NCBI GenBank assembly: GCA_037200845.1
Contig: JBBCGQ010000001.1
Span: forward strand, 1,674,001 to 1,738,000
Direction of reading: 5' to 3'
From: Bauldia sp.
Lineage (GTDB): Bacteria; Pseudomonadota; Alphaproteobacteria; Rhizobiales; Kaistiaceae
DNA: 64,000 nucleotides
Shown: positions 36,889 through 46,090 of the stretch, in pieces
Numbering within the stretch: position 1 is the stretch's first letter
How the letters are laid out: the number at the start of each line of letters is the position of its first letter
Made by a program: the position numbers and the translations under genes
The notes under the pieces: model-generated
Databases searched by the model: none
What the model saw: only the letters and a program-made list of their open reading frames with translations
What the model was told of the DNA's origin: nothing

Positions 36889-38979
36889 TCAGATATCCAG
36901 ATCCTGCGCGAACTCCGCGCGCTCCTGAATAAACTTGAACCGCAGCTCCGGCTTGTTGCCCATCAAGGCATCGACGGCGTCGGGCGTCCGCTGGCCCTCG
37001 GCGATGGCGACGCGCAGCAGCGTGCGCGTGCCCGGGTCCATCGTCGTTTCCTTGAGCTGCGACGGCATCATCTCGCCGAGGCCCTTGAAGCGGCCGACCT
37101 CGACCTTGCCGTTGCCCTTGAACTCCGTCTTCATCAGCCGCTCGCGGTGCGCATCGTCGCGCGCGTAAACGGTCTTGGCGCCCTGCGTCAGCCGGTAGAG
37201 CGGCGGCACGGCGAGATAGAGATGGCCGCCGCGGATCAGCTCCGGCAGTTCCTGGTAGAAGAAGGTGATCAGCAGCGAGGCGATGTGGGCGCCATCGACG
37301 TCGGCGTCGGTCATGATGATCACGCGGTCATAGCGGAGATCGTCGATGCGGAAGGCCGAACGCGTCGAGACGCCCAGCGCCTGAAGGAGATCGGCGAGCT
37401 GCTGGTTCTGCGTCAGCTTCTCGCGGCCGGCGCTGGCGACGTTGAGGATCTTGCCGCGCAAGGGAAGGATCGCCTGCGTCGTCCGATTGCGCGCCTGCTT
37501 GGCCGAGCCGCCGGCGCTGTCGCCCTCGACGATAAAGATTTCGGTTTCCAGCTTCGTCGTCGACGAGCAGTCGGCGAGCTTGCCGGGCAGGCGGAGCTTG
37601 CGCGAGGCGTTCTGCCGGCCGATTTCTTTTTCCTGCCGGCGGCGCAGCCGCTCCTCGGCGCGCTCCACCACCCATTCGAGCAGCCGCGTCGCATCGTTGG
37701 GCGAGGCCGCAAGCCAATGATCGAACGGGTCGCGCATTGCGTTCTCGACGACGCGCGTCGCCTCCGCCGTCGACAGCCGGTCCTTCGTCTGCCCGACGAA
37801 TTCCGGCTCGCGGATGAATACCGACAGCATCGCCGCCGCCGAGGTCATCACGTCGTCGGCGGTGATGATGCCGCCCTGCTTGTTGCCGGAGAGTTCGGCG
37901 TAGGCCTTGAGGCCGCGCGTCAGCGCGTTGCGGAGGCCCGTCTCGTGCGTGCCGCCTTCGCCGGTCGGGATCGTGTTGGCGTACGAGCGGATGAAGCCGT
38001 CGCCCGGATACCACGCCACCGCCCATTCGACCGCGCCGTGGCCGGATGCCTTCTCGGTGCGGCCGGCGAAGATCGGCGCGATCGTCTTCTCGCCGGCGAG
38101 CTCGGCCGCCAGATATTCGGAGAGGCCGCCGGGGAAATGGAACGTCGCCTTCTCGGGGACGTCGGTGCCCTTGACCAGTTCGGCCGGGGCCGACCAGCGG
38201 ATTTCGACGCCGCCGAAAAGATAGGCCTTGGCGCGCGCCATCTTGAACAGGCGCTCGGGACCGAACTTCAGCCCGCCCTTGAAGATCTGCCCGTCCGGCT
38301 TGAATCGGATGCGCGTGCCGCGGCGGTTGTGGACTTCGCCGAGGTCCTTGAGCTTGGAAGTCGGCACGCCGCGCGCGAAGGTCTGCTTGTAGAGCCGCCG
38401 CCGCAGCGCGACCTCGACCTCCAGCACCTCGGACAGCGCGTTCACCACCGAGACGCCGACGCCGTGCAGGCCGCCCGAGGTGTCGTAGACCTTGGAGTCG
38501 AATTTGCCGCCCGAGTGCAGCATCGTCATGATGACTTCGAGCGCCGACTTCGGCTTGAACTTCGGATGCGGATCGACGGGAATGCCGCGGCCGTTGTCGG
38601 TGACCGTGACGAAGCCGTCCGGCTCCATCTCGACTTCGATCCAGGTCGCATGGCCCGCGACCGCCTCGTCCATCGAGTTGTCGATGACCTCGGCGAAGAG
38701 GTGGTGCAGGCCCTTCTCGTCGGTGCCGCCGATGTACATGCCCGGACGGCGGCGGACCGGCTCCAGCCCCTCCAGCACCTCGATGTCGGCGGCCGAGTAG
38801 CTGTCGTCGCCGACCGCCTTCTTCATCGGCACCGCCTTCTCGCGCTTGGCGGCCTCGGCCACGACCTTCAGCTTGCCGATGCCCTTCTCGACCTCGGCGA
38901 AAAGGTCGTCGCCCGCGCGGCCGGTCTTTTTCGGCGCGCGGCTGGCAGCGGGGCGGGATTTCGGCGGCTTCTTGGGCAT
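36889..38979 (-). CDS. parE: DNA topoisomerase IV subunit B
   Basis: A 696-residue type IIA topoisomerase ATPase subunit that decatenates daughter chromosomes together with ParC. It has a GHKL ATP-binding domain (NSMDEAVAG, TDNGRGIP, GGLHGVG), the TOPRIM EGDSAGG and DADVDGAHI motifs, and a short C-terminal part. ParE-type TOPRIM sequence (RNRTTQAILPLRGKIL) and the lack of a GyrB insertion favour ParE. The ATG at 38979 gives the natural Lys/Pro-rich start; an ATG 42 nt upstream is less likely. parC is not in the window. Confidence 0.95.
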   Translation of the reverse strand: MPKKPPKSRPAASRAPKKTGRAGDDLFAEVEKGIGKLKVVAEAAKREKAVPMKKAVGDDSYSAADIEVLEGLEPVRRRPGMYIGGTDEKGLHHLFAEVIDNSMDEAVAGHATWIEVEMEPDGFVTVTDNGRGIPVDPHPKFKPKSALEVIMTMLHSGGKFDSKVYDTSGGLHGVGVSVVNALSEVLEVEVALRRRLYKQTFARGVPTSKLKDLGEVHNRRGTRIRFKPDGQIFKGGLKFGPERLFKMARAKAYLFGGVEIRWSAPAELVKGTDVPEKATFHFPGGLSEYLAAELAGEKTIAPIFAGRTEKASGHGAVEWAVAWYPGDGFIRSYANTIPTGEGGTHETGLRNALTRGLKAYAELSGNKQGGIITADDVMTSAAAMLSVFIREPEFVGQTKDRLSTAEATRVVENAMRDPFDHWLAASPNDATRLLEWVVERAEERLRRRQEKEIGRQNASRKLRLPGKLADCSSTTKLETEIFIVEGDSAGGSAKQARNRTTQAILPLRGKILNVASAGREKLTQNQQLADLLQALGVSTRSAFRIDDLRYDRVIIMTDADVDGAHIASLLITFFYQELPELIRGGHLYLAVPPLYRLTQGAKTVYARDDAHRERLMKTEFKGNGKVEVGRFKGLGEMMPSQLKETTMDPGTRTLLRVAIAEGQRTPDAVDALMGNKPELRFKFIQERAEFAQDLDI

Positions 38980-39075
38980 AGTCTCTCGGCAGGCTATCGA
39001 ATCGCGGCGGCAGTCTGGCATGGCCGCCCGCGTCTCAGGTAGCGCCGGTGCGCGGGATTGCCTAGGGTTTTGCCG

Positions 39076-39513
39076 ATGGAGCTTACCTTCTCACCCTTCC
39101 GGCCGGCGGACCTCGCCGAGTACGCGTCGTGGTTCGCCGACGGCGAAACCTCGCGTCACATCTCCAATCCGGACGCGCTGTGGCTGGCCCACGTCATGGG
39201 CGAGGCGGGCGCCTGGGCGGTCCGCGACGCCGCCGGCGCCCTGGTCGCGGTTGTCGAGGCCGAGGGCGACGCCATGCGCGGCTACGTCTCGGTGACAGTC
39301 GAGCCCTCGCGCCGCGGCCACGGCATCGGCGCCGACGCGATCAAGCGGTTCCACGCCGGCCCCGGCGCGCGCTTCGCGGTGCTGGAGGGCCGCATCTCGC
39401 CGCAGAATGTCGCGAGCCTCGCCATGGTGCAGAAGGCCGGCTTCGTCCTCATGGCCTCCGAGCCCGACGTCGACGGCCTGCTGCGCTACGAACTCAGGAA
39501 GCCCGGCCGGTGA
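39076..39513 (+). CDS. GNAT-family acetyltransferase
   Basis: A 145-residue N-acetyltransferase fold with the acetyl-CoA loop VTVEPSRRGHGIGADAIKRF, where the RGHGIG pyrophosphate-binding motif is complete. ISPQNVASLAMVQKAGFVL closes the domain. The substrate is unknown. It overlaps the following epimerase by 4 nt (GTGA), so the two are coupled. Confidence 0.88.
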   Translation: MELTFSPFRPADLAEYASWFADGETSRHISNPDALWLAHVMGEAGAWAVRDAAGALVAVVEAEGDAMRGYVSVTVEPSRRGHGIGADAIKRFHAGPGARFAVLEGRISPQNVASLAMVQKAGFVLMASEPDVDGLLRYELRKPGR

Positions 39514-40478
39514 CCCGCGCCGTCATCATCGGCGGCAGCGGCCACATCGGCACATATCTGGTGCCGCGGCTGGTCGAGGCCGGCTTCGAGGTCGTGAACG
39601 TCACGCGCGGCAAGCGCGCGCCGTATTCGCCGCACGCCGCGTGGAAGAAGGTGACCACCGTCGTCGCCGACCGCGAGGCGGAGGAGCGGACAGGGACCTT
39701 CGGCGCGCGTATCCGCGACCTGAAACCCGATATCGTGCTCGACATGATCTGCTTCACCCGCGCCAGCGCCGAGCATCTGGCAACCGCGCTGCGCGGCAAG
39801 GTCCGGCATTTTCTGCACACCGGCACGATCTGGGTTCACGGCCACGCGACGGTGGTGCCGACGAGCGAGGCGACGCCGCGCAGGCCGTTCGGCACCTACG
39901 GCATCGAGAAGGCTGCGATCGAGGAACTGCTGCTCGATCAAGCCCGCCGCGGCGACCTGCCGGCAACGCTGATCCACCCCGGCCACATCGTCGGTCCCGG
40001 CTGGGCGCCGGTGAACCCGGCCGGCAACTTCAACGCCGCCGTCTTCACGACGCTGGCGCGGGGCGAGGAGCTGACGATCCCCAATCTCGGCATGGAGACG
40101 GTGCACCACGTCCACGCCGACGACGTCGCGCAGATTTTCATGAAGGCGATCGCCAACTGGAGCGCCTCGGTCGGCGAATCCTTCCACGTCGTCTCGCCGG
40201 CGGCGGTCACGCTCCGCGGCTTCGCCGAGGCGATGGCCGACTGGTTCGGGCGCGAGGCCGACCTGGCGTTCCTGCCGTGGGAGGAGTGGAAGGCGCGCCA
40301 GACCGACCCCGGCGACATCGAGGCGACGTGGTCGCACATCGCCCACAGCCCGAACGCCAGCATCGCCAAGGCCGCGCGGCTGCTCGACTACCAGCCGCGC
40401 TACACCTCGCTGGAGGCGGTGCGGGAGTCGGTCGCCTGGCTGGTCGACCACGGTCAGGTGAAGACGGGCAAGCCGTAG
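39510..40478 (+). CDS. NAD-dependent epimerase/dehydratase family protein
   Basis: A 322-residue extended short-chain dehydrogenase-like protein with a GTG start and an N-terminal GGSGHIGTYL Rossmann motif. GTYGIEKAAIEELL is at the expected YxxxK position. The later segment resembles the NAD(P)-binding reductase/oxidoreductase group for sugar or isoflavone-like substrates. Substrate and product are unknown. It is coupled to the acetyltransferase and converges with the cupin gene. Confidence 0.85.
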   Translation: MTRAVIIGGSGHIGTYLVPRLVEAGFEVVNVTRGKRAPYSPHAAWKKVTTVVADREAEERTGTFGARIRDLKPDIVLDMICFTRASAEHLATALRGKVRHFLHTGTIWVHGHATVVPTSEATPRRPFGTYGIEKAAIEELLLDQARRGDLPATLIHPGHIVGPGWAPVNPAGNFNAAVFTTLARGEELTIPNLGMETVHHVHADDVAQIFMKAIANWSASVGESFHVVSPAAVTLRGFAEAMADWFGREADLAFLPWEEWKARQTDPGDIEATWSHIAHSPNASIAKAARLLDYQPRYTSLEAVRESVAWLVDHGQVKTGKP

Positions 40479-40485
40479 CGCCGGC

Positions 40486-40914
40486 CTAGTGCTCCGCGAC
40501 CGCGCCTTCGATCTCGGTGCTTTCGATCTGCACGACCAGCATCTTCAGCGGCGCCGATCCGCGATTGAAAACCTGCGTCGGCTTGTTGAGCGGCTCGACC
40601 AGAGCCTCGCCCGCCTTGAAGGTCTTCACCGCGTCGCCGTAGTGCAGCTCCATCTCGCCCTCGAGGACGTAGACGTAGGTCGGCACCGGATGATGGTGAA
40701 GCGCCGTGCGCCCGCCCGGCTCGATCGTGAGGCGGATGGAGAACAGGCGTGGCGCGCCGACATCCGGATAGGCCAGCGTCGCGCCATCGACGGTCTCGGT
40801 CGCTTCGAGCAGAGGCTCGCCGGTCGAACCCGCGGCTTCATACGGTTCCTCGGCCGATGCGGCCGACATGACCAGCAAGAAGACGGCGGCAATAGCGGGC
40901 AGTGACGTGCGCAT
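40486..40914 (-). CDS. Exported cupin-domain protein
   Basis: A 142-residue periplasmic protein. A signal peptide (MRTSLPAIAAVFLLVMSAAS) precedes a single cupin barrel. The metal-binding pattern is GGRTALHHHPVPTYVYVLEGEME, with three consecutive His and a downstream Glu. Metal-dependent oxygenase, isomerase or storage functions all occur in this fold. ATG 40914 is preferred over one 39 nt upstream because the signal peptide begins there. Confidence 0.85.
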   Translation of the reverse strand: MRTSLPAIAAVFLLVMSAASAEEPYEAAGSTGEPLLEATETVDGATLAYPDVGAPRLFSIRLTIEPGGRTALHHHPVPTYVYVLEGEMELHYGDAVKTFKAGEALVEPLNKPTQVFNRGSAPLKMLVVQIESTEIEGAVAEH

Positions 40915-41037
40915 GCGGTCCTTCCGATGGATTGGCGCTGACGATTGACGCACGCCAGCCTAACCGCCGGGCGACAATTTGTCAGCGCCGCGCACGACGC
41001 CGGCGCCTGCCGCGGCGCGCCGGCGAATCTCGGAAGG

Positions 41038-41487
41038 CTAGTTGGTCGCCGGCGCCAGCAGGTAGCCGCCTTCCCAGTGCCAGACCTGTTTGTCATCGAC
41101 CGATACCTTCACCACCGCCTGGAAGCCGGCAAGCTTGCCGCTGCCGGCGTAGAACGCGCACATGCCCGACGGGCCGGCGGTGAAGTTGACGATGCAGTTG
41201 CCCGCCGCGGTGCTGCCGGCGCCGTCGTCGAGGACGACGTTGTTGGTCGAGAAGTTCGGATTGTTGGTGACCGGCCCGTAGTAGAGAACCTTCGTCCCCT
41301 TGGGCAGCGCGCCCAGCGAAGACTCGAGCACCGTGCAGAAGCTCGGTACGTCGCCGGAATACTTGCTGCACTCCTTCGACAGCGTCAGCGGCTTGAGCGC
41401 CGGCCCGGCCGCGAACGCAGGCGCCGCGCCGAACGACAAGGCCAGCACCGCGCCGGCGGACATCGCGTACACGAAACGATGGGACAT
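41038..41487 (-). CDS. Secreted protein, allene-oxide-cyclase-like barrel
   Basis: A 149-residue protein with signal peptide ending AFA and a mature domain rich in Asn/Gly/Ser. It has Cys at GNCIV and MCAFY, and KLAGFQAVVKVSV near the C-terminus. This pattern (GxC, then gGxLaGFxAxVxV) is similar to the allene oxide cyclase/dirigent-type barrel. I am not sure of the family, and the function is unknown. It is divergent from the LuxR-type regulator at 41578. Confidence 0.6.
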   Translation of the reverse strand: MSHRFVYAMSAGAVLALSFGAAPAFAAGPALKPLTLSKECSKYSGDVPSFCTVLESSLGALPKGTKVLYYGPVTNNPNFSTNNVVLDDGAGSTAAGNCIVNFTAGPSGMCAFYAGSGKLAGFQAVVKVSVDDKQVWHWEGGYLLAPATN

Positions 41488-41577
41488 GACTTCCTCCTGT
41501 CAGGTTACGGAAGTCACGCGATAGCGGAGCGCGAATTTCGAGACATCCCCCGATCGTGCTATGTTTCGCTTTCGACC

Positions 41578-42726
41578 ATGGGTTCAGCCGCAGCGAGGGC
41601 GCCGATGGGAAGGTCGACCGCCGCCAGAGCCGCAACGCGCATCAAGCAGCTCTGCTGCCTGGGTGTCGGCCGCGAGGCCGTGATGCCCGCGATCTTCGAC
41701 GAATTGAATAGGCTGCTGCCCAGCGTCTCGATGCTGGCGTTCTTCCTCGACGGGAAACAGAAACTCGCCGGCGGCTACACCAACAATCCGGAAGCGGCGA
41801 CGACGGGGCCGCTCTACCTCAGCGAATTCCACGGGCGTCGCGGACGCGAACTGGGCGGCGCCTTTCCCGACAACGTGCGCACCCAGATCGGCGTGCAGGA
41901 CTACGCCGATGCGCTGGGCGCCATCGACGTCGACCAGCCCACCTTCGACCGCAGCGACTTCTACAATCTCATCTACCGCCCGCAGCGCATCTACTGGTTC
42001 ACGCGCCTGCTGGTGCGGGAAGGCGGCAACGGCCGCGCCGTCGGCAGCCTCACGCTCTACCGCGGTCTGAAGGAGCGGCCGTGGTTGGAGGCCGAGCGCC
42101 GGCGCCTCGCATCGCTTGAGCCGTTCTTCGTTCAGGCATTGGCCCACACCGGCGAAAGCGGCGAGCCGCTCGCCGATAGCGGCCGCAGCGGCGTCGTCGT
42201 CGCTGACGCCACCGGCAAGCTCGTATCGTGGTCGCTGGAGGGCCGCCGCCTGCTCGATCTCGCCACCCATCCGGTGGTGACGGATCAGACCGACTTCAGC
42301 CGCTGGGGCACGCTGCCGCCGCCGCTCGTCCGCATCTGCCGCAACCTGGTGCGCGTCTTTGGCGACGATCCCTCGGCGCCCGCGCCGGTGCACTATCATC
42401 GCAACCCGTGGGGCGGTTTCCTTTTCCGGGCCGAGTGGCTGAAGGGGGCGGGCCCGGCGATGGATCGCATCAGCATCGCGGTGACCCATCGTGAGCCGCT
42501 GCGCCTGGCGCTGACCCGCCGCGTCGGCGATCTGAACCTCAGCCGCCGGCAGTCCGAGGTCTGCGTGCTGCTCGCTAACGGCGCCTCGAACGAGGCGATC
42601 GGCGAGCGCCTTGGCATCAGCCGCCACACCGCGATCGCCCACGGCCGCTGGATCTACGACAAGCTCGATGTCCACAACCGGGCGGAACTGGTGAACCGGC
42701 TCCTGGCGCCGGGCGCCATCCACTAG
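41578..42726 (+). CDS. LuxR-type transcriptional regulator
   Basis: A 382-residue protein with a C-terminal LuxR helix-turn-helix (about 318-380): LNLSRRQSEVCVLLANGASNEAIGERLGISRHTAIAHGRWIYDKL. About 310 N-terminal residues have no recognised sensor; there is no clear receiver or autoinducer domain, and PAS/GAF-like strands are possible. ATG 41578 lacks an obvious ribosome site; ATG 41605 is an alternative. It is divergent from a secreted protein gene, which it may control. Confidence 0.85.
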   Translation: MGSAAARAPMGRSTAARAATRIKQLCCLGVGREAVMPAIFDELNRLLPSVSMLAFFLDGKQKLAGGYTNNPEAATTGPLYLSEFHGRRGRELGGAFPDNVRTQIGVQDYADALGAIDVDQPTFDRSDFYNLIYRPQRIYWFTRLLVREGGNGRAVGSLTLYRGLKERPWLEAERRRLASLEPFFVQALAHTGESGEPLADSGRSGVVVADATGKLVSWSLEGRRLLDLATHPVVTDQTDFSRWGTLPPPLVRICRNLVRVFGDDPSAPAPVHYHRNPWGGFLFRAEWLKGAGPAMDRISIAVTHREPLRLALTRRVGDLNLSRRQSEVCVLLANGASNEAIGERLGISRHTAIAHGRWIYDKLDVHNRAELVNRLLAPGAIH

Positions 42727-42793
42727 CGATATCTCGACAAATTATTTCGCCGGCCTACTTTCCGGGGCGCATCCTCCCGCCGGAAAGATCCCC

Positions 42794-43498
42794 GTGACCG
42801 CGAAACAGACCCAGCCGATCGACCTCTACTATTGGGGCACGCCGAACGGCTTCAAGATTTCCATCCTGCTCGAAGAGCTCGGCCTGCCCTACACCCCCCA
42901 CTTCGTCAACATCGGCAAGGGCGACCAGTTCAAGCCCGAGTTCCTGGCGATCGCGCCCAACAACCGCATCCCGGCGATCGTCGATCCCGAGGGTCCGGAC
43001 GGCAAGCCGATCTCGATCTTCGAGTCGGCCGCGATCATGATCTACCTCGCCGAGAAGTTCGGGCGCTTCCTGGGCCGCAATCCGCGCGAGCGCGTGGCGG
43101 TGCTGGAATGGCTGGAGTGGCAGATGGGCGGCGTCGGCCCGATGTTCGGCCAGTACGGCCACTTCCGTAACGCCGCGCCGGAAAAGATTCCGTACGCGCT
43201 CACCCGCTACGGCAACGAGGTCCACCGCCTCTACCGCGTGCTGAACACACGGCTGGAAGGCCGCGAGTACGTCGCCGACGAATACTCGATCGCCGACATG
43301 GCCTTGTTCGGCTGGGTCCGCAATTGGCAGAACCGGGAAGTCGATGGCGCCGAATTCCCGAACGTCGTCGCCTGGAGCAACCGCCTCGAGGCGCGGCCGG
43401 CCGTGCAGCGCGGCATCGCGCTGAAGGCGCCGCCCGCGCCGGAATCCAAGCCCGAGGAAAAGGAAGCGGAGCGGAAGATTTTGTACGGGCAGCGGTAG
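42794..43498 (+). CDS. yfcG: Glutathione S-transferase, YfcG type
   Basis: A 234-residue protein closely resembling E. coli YfcG, a disulfide-bond oxidoreductase of the nu-class GSTs. Matching segments are WGTPNGFKISILLEELGL, FLAIAPNNRIPAIVDPEG, GGVGPMFGQYGHF and YSIADMALFGWV. The start is GTG 42794 after CCGGAAAGATCCCC. It probably reduces disulfides with glutathione in the cytoplasm. A Glu/Lys-rich tail of about 20 residues is extra. Confidence 0.9.
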   Translation: MTAKQTQPIDLYYWGTPNGFKISILLEELGLPYTPHFVNIGKGDQFKPEFLAIAPNNRIPAIVDPEGPDGKPISIFESAAIMIYLAEKFGRFLGRNPRERVAVLEWLEWQMGGVGPMFGQYGHFRNAAPEKIPYALTRYGNEVHRLYRVLNTRLEGREYVADEYSIADMALFGWVRNWQNREVDGAEFPNVVAWSNRLEARPAVQRGIALKAPPAPESKPEEKEAERKILYGQR

Positions 43499-43513
43499 TC
43501 CGGAACGCCGCTT

Positions 43514-43644
43514 CAACCTCCCCCTTGCGGGGAGGTCGAAACCGGCAAAGCCGGTTTCGGGCGGGGGTTGCGGCGCGAATTGATAGAGCCCGACCCCTCC
43601 CCAAAACCGCTTCGCGGTTTTACCCTCCCGCAAGGGCAGGGTTG
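43514..43644. repeat. Family A paired palindromic repeat, copy 2
   Basis: Two units in the same kind of inverted pairing as at 36709-36856. The left unit (43514-43570) has GAAACCGGCAAAGCCGGTTTCG as an inner stem. The right unit (43591-43644) has AAAACCGCTTCGCGGTTTT. Outer arms are CCTCCCC/GGGGAGG-like. It fills the gap between the convergent GST and small membrane protein genes. Confidence 0.85.
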
Positions 43645-43652
43645 AAGGAAAA

Positions 43653-44030
43653 CTACATCCCCTTCCGCGCCGCCGACCAGACGACCCAGAGGAAGATCAG
43701 CATCGAGATCAGCGTCAGCAGCGAGCCCGGGATGACGAGCGGCGCGACTGCCGGATTGGCCAACGTTCCATAGATGCCGATGGTTAGACTGAGTGCTCCG
43801 AGCAGTGCCACCCAGTAGTGAATCTTGGCTGCCATCGTCGAAGCCGACTGCGGCGCGCCACGGTAGAACAGCCCGAACAGCATCAGCGAAGCCCAGCCGA
43901 CCAAGTTGATGTGCGCGTGAAGCGGCGCCAGCGTGAAGTTCTCGTTCGTGCCCATCCATATGCCGAGCGCCATCCCGCATAGGGCGAATACGATGCCGGT
44001 GAGCATGAAACGATAGGGCAGGGTGATCAT
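43653..44030 (-). CDS. Small four-helix membrane protein
   Basis: A 125-residue integral membrane protein with about four helices. LHAHINLVGWASLMLFGLFYR resembles a segment of heme-copper oxidase subunit I (cbb3-type), with adjacent His residues that could bind heme or metal. It is too short to be an oxidase subunit by itself. ATG 44030 is chosen because the upstream in-frame extension is basic and cytoplasmic-like. Function unknown. Confidence 0.75.
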   Translation of the reverse strand: MITLPYRFMLTGIVFALCGMALGIWMGTNENFTLAPLHAHINLVGWASLMLFGLFYRGAPQSASTMAAKIHYWVALLGALSLTIGIYGTLANPAVAPLVIPGSLLTLISMLIFLWVVWSAARKGM

Positions 44031-44365
44031 GGCGGGATGGGCCTCCGGGACGAGAGAATCGACGAAAGCAAGTCTATCTCGGTCTGCCCGCAATTTGAGC
44101 AACCGCTGTTTGTGGCGCCTCCGCAACAGTGTTGCGAGAAGTTAACCGATTGGGTTTACTGCTCATCTGGCGCCGCCTTTCAGCCATAAACTGAGACTGA
44201 AGGTGAGTGCGATCAGGCGACCTGCCGCAGGGGGGCAAGCAGCCTGGTATTCACGGGGTCGAAAACGGCGCCTTGGCGGCGAACGGAAACCCGTTGCCAG
44301 GACGCTTGGGAGTCCGGCGTTTTTACCGGGCGCCTTTGGGTTGCACGAGTGCCTACGAGGAAAGC
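44031..44365. other. Intergenic leader region before ilvD
   Basis: 335 nt between the divergent small membrane protein and ilvD. A weak promoter is possible (TTGCGA 44132-44137, TTTACT 44155-44160, 17-nt spacing), giving a leader of about 200 nt. I looked for an Ile/Leu/Val-rich attenuator peptide and saw none. A TTTTT run at about 44319-44323 follows only a weak stem. Confidence 0.45.
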
Positions 44366-46090
44366 ATGGAAGCGCGGGTTATCGACAAGAAGAAACTGCC
44401 CAGCCGCCACGTGACGGAGGGTCCGGAGCATGCTCCGCATCGCTCCTACCTCTACGCGATGGGTCTGACGAGCCAGCAGATTCACCAGCCGCTCGTTGGT
44501 GTCGCGACCGCCTGGAACGAGGCGGCGCCGTGCAACATCTCGCTCCAGCGCCAGGCGCAGGCCGTCAAGAAGGGCGTTGCGGCGGCGCACGGCACCCCGC
44601 GCGAATTCTGCACCATCACCGTCACCGACGGAATGGCCATGGGTCACGACGGCATGAAGTCGTCGCTGGCCTCCCGTGACGTGATCGCCGACTCCGTCGA
44701 ACTCACCATGCGCGGCCACAGCTATGACGCGCTGGTCGCCATGGCCGGCTGCGACAAGAGCCTGCCCGGCATGATGATGTCGATGATCCGCCTCAACGTG
44801 CCGTCGATCTTCATCTATGGCGGCACCATCCTCCCCGGCCGCTACAAGGGCCGCGACATCGTCGTGCAGGACCTGTTCGAGGCGGTCGGCCTCCACTCGG
44901 TCGGCAAGATGGACGACGTCACGCTCGACGAGATGGAGCGCGTGGCGTGCCCGTCCGCCGGCTCCTGCGGCGGTCAGTACACTGCCAATACGATGGCCAT
45001 GGTCGCCGAGGCGATCGGCCTGGCATTGCCCTATAGCTGCGGCGCCCCGGCGCCCTACGAGATCCGCGACGCCTTCTGCTCCGCCGCCGGCGAGCAGGTG
45101 ATGGAGCTGCTCCGCACCCAGTTGCGTCCCCGCCAGATCGTGACGCGCCGGGCGTTCGAGAACGCCGCCATGACCGTTGCCGCGACCGGCGGCTCGACCA
45201 ACGCCGCGCTCCATCTGCCGGCGATGGCCCACGAGGCGGGCATCGAGTTCGACCTCTTCGACGTCGGCGAGATTTTCCGCAAGACACCCTACATCGGCGA
45301 CCTCAAGCCGGCCGGGAAATATAACGCCAAGGATTTGTTCGAGGCCGGCGGCATCCCGCTGGTCATGAAGGCGCTGCTCGATGGCGGGTACCTCCACGGC
45401 GACTGCATGACCGTGACCGGCAAGACCGTCGCCGAGAACCTCGAGAACGTGAAGTGGAACGACGACCAGCAGGTAGTCCGCACCACGAAGAATGCGATCA
45501 CGCCGACCGGCGGCGTCGTTTCCCTCAAGGGCAACCTCGCCCCTGACGGCGCCATCGTGAAGGTGGCCGGACTTAAGAGCCAGCACTTCGTTGGCCCGGC
45601 GCGCGTCTTTGACACCGAGGAAGCCTGCTTCGAGGCGGTCAACAAACGCACCTACAAGGAAGGCGAGGTTCTCGTCATCCGCTACGAGGGACCGCGCGGC
45701 GGCCCCGGCATGCGCGAGATGCTGTCGACCACGGCGGCGCTTTACGGCCAGGGCATGGGCGACAAGGTCGCCCTCATCACCGACGGCCGTTTCTCCGGCG
45801 CCACGCGCGGCTTCTGCATTGGCCACGTCGGCCCGGAAGCGGCGGTCGGTGGCCCGATCGCGCTCGTGAAGGACGGCGACATCATCGATATCGACGCCGT
45901 CGCGGGGACGATTTCGGTTCGTCTTGACGACGCCACATTGGCGGCGCGGAAGAGAGAGTGGAAGCCGCGGGCAAATTCGTACAAGAGCGGGGCCATTTGG
46001 AAGTACGCCCAGGGCGTGGGACCGGCGAGGCAAGGAGCCGTGACACACCCGGGCGGAGCGGCGGAAACGACGACCTATGCGGATATCTAG
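44366..46090 (+). CDS. ilvD: Dihydroxy-acid dehydratase
   Basis: A 574-residue enzyme that converts dihydroxyacids to keto acids in branched-chain amino acid biosynthesis. The cluster-ligating Cys are in [15 protein letters not shown] and [10 protein letters not shown]. The start has a good ribosome site (GAGGAAAGC). Length and motifs fit the [2Fe-2S]/[4Fe-4S] IlvD group rather than Edd. Its 3' end overlaps the exoR-like start by 14 nt. As an Fe-S enzyme it is a potential client of the suf operon upstream. Confidence 0.95.
   Translation: MEARVIDKKKLPSRHVTEGPEHAPHRSYLYAMGLTSQQIHQPLVGVATAWNEAAPCNISLQRQAQAVKKGVAAAHGTPREFCTITVTDGMAMGHDGMKSSLASRDVIADSVELTMRGHSYDALVAMAGCDKSLPGMMMSMIRLNVPSIFIYGGTILPGRYKGRDIVVQDLFEAVGLHSVGKMDDVTLDEMERVACPSAGSCGGQYTANTMAMVAEAIGLALPYSCGAPAPYEIRDAFCSAAGEQVMELLRTQLRPRQIVTRRAFENAAMTVAATGGSTNAALHLPAMAHEAGIEFDLFDVGEIFRKTPYIGDLKPAGKYNAKDLFEAGGIPLVMKALLDGGYLHGDCMTVTGKTVAENLENVKWNDDQQVVRTTKNAITPTGGVVSLKGNLAPDGAIVKVAGLKSQHFVGPARVFDTEEACFEAVNKRTYKEGEVLVIRYEGPRGGPGMREMLSTTAALYGQGMGDKVALITDGRFSGATRGFCIGHVGPEAAVGGPIALVKDGDIIDIDAVAGTISVRLDDATLAARKREWKPRANSYKSGAIWKYAQGVGPARQGAVTHPGGAAETTTYADI

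Noticed and set aside
44203-44365. N-terminal extension of ilvD from 44207
   Set aside because: The extension is Gly/Arg/Pro-rich without similarity, and ATG 44366 has a good ribosome site and the family's start.
44031-44365. Ile/Val/Leu leader peptide attenuator for ilvD
   Set aside because: No short frame enriched in branched-chain codons and no strong alternative hairpins were seen.
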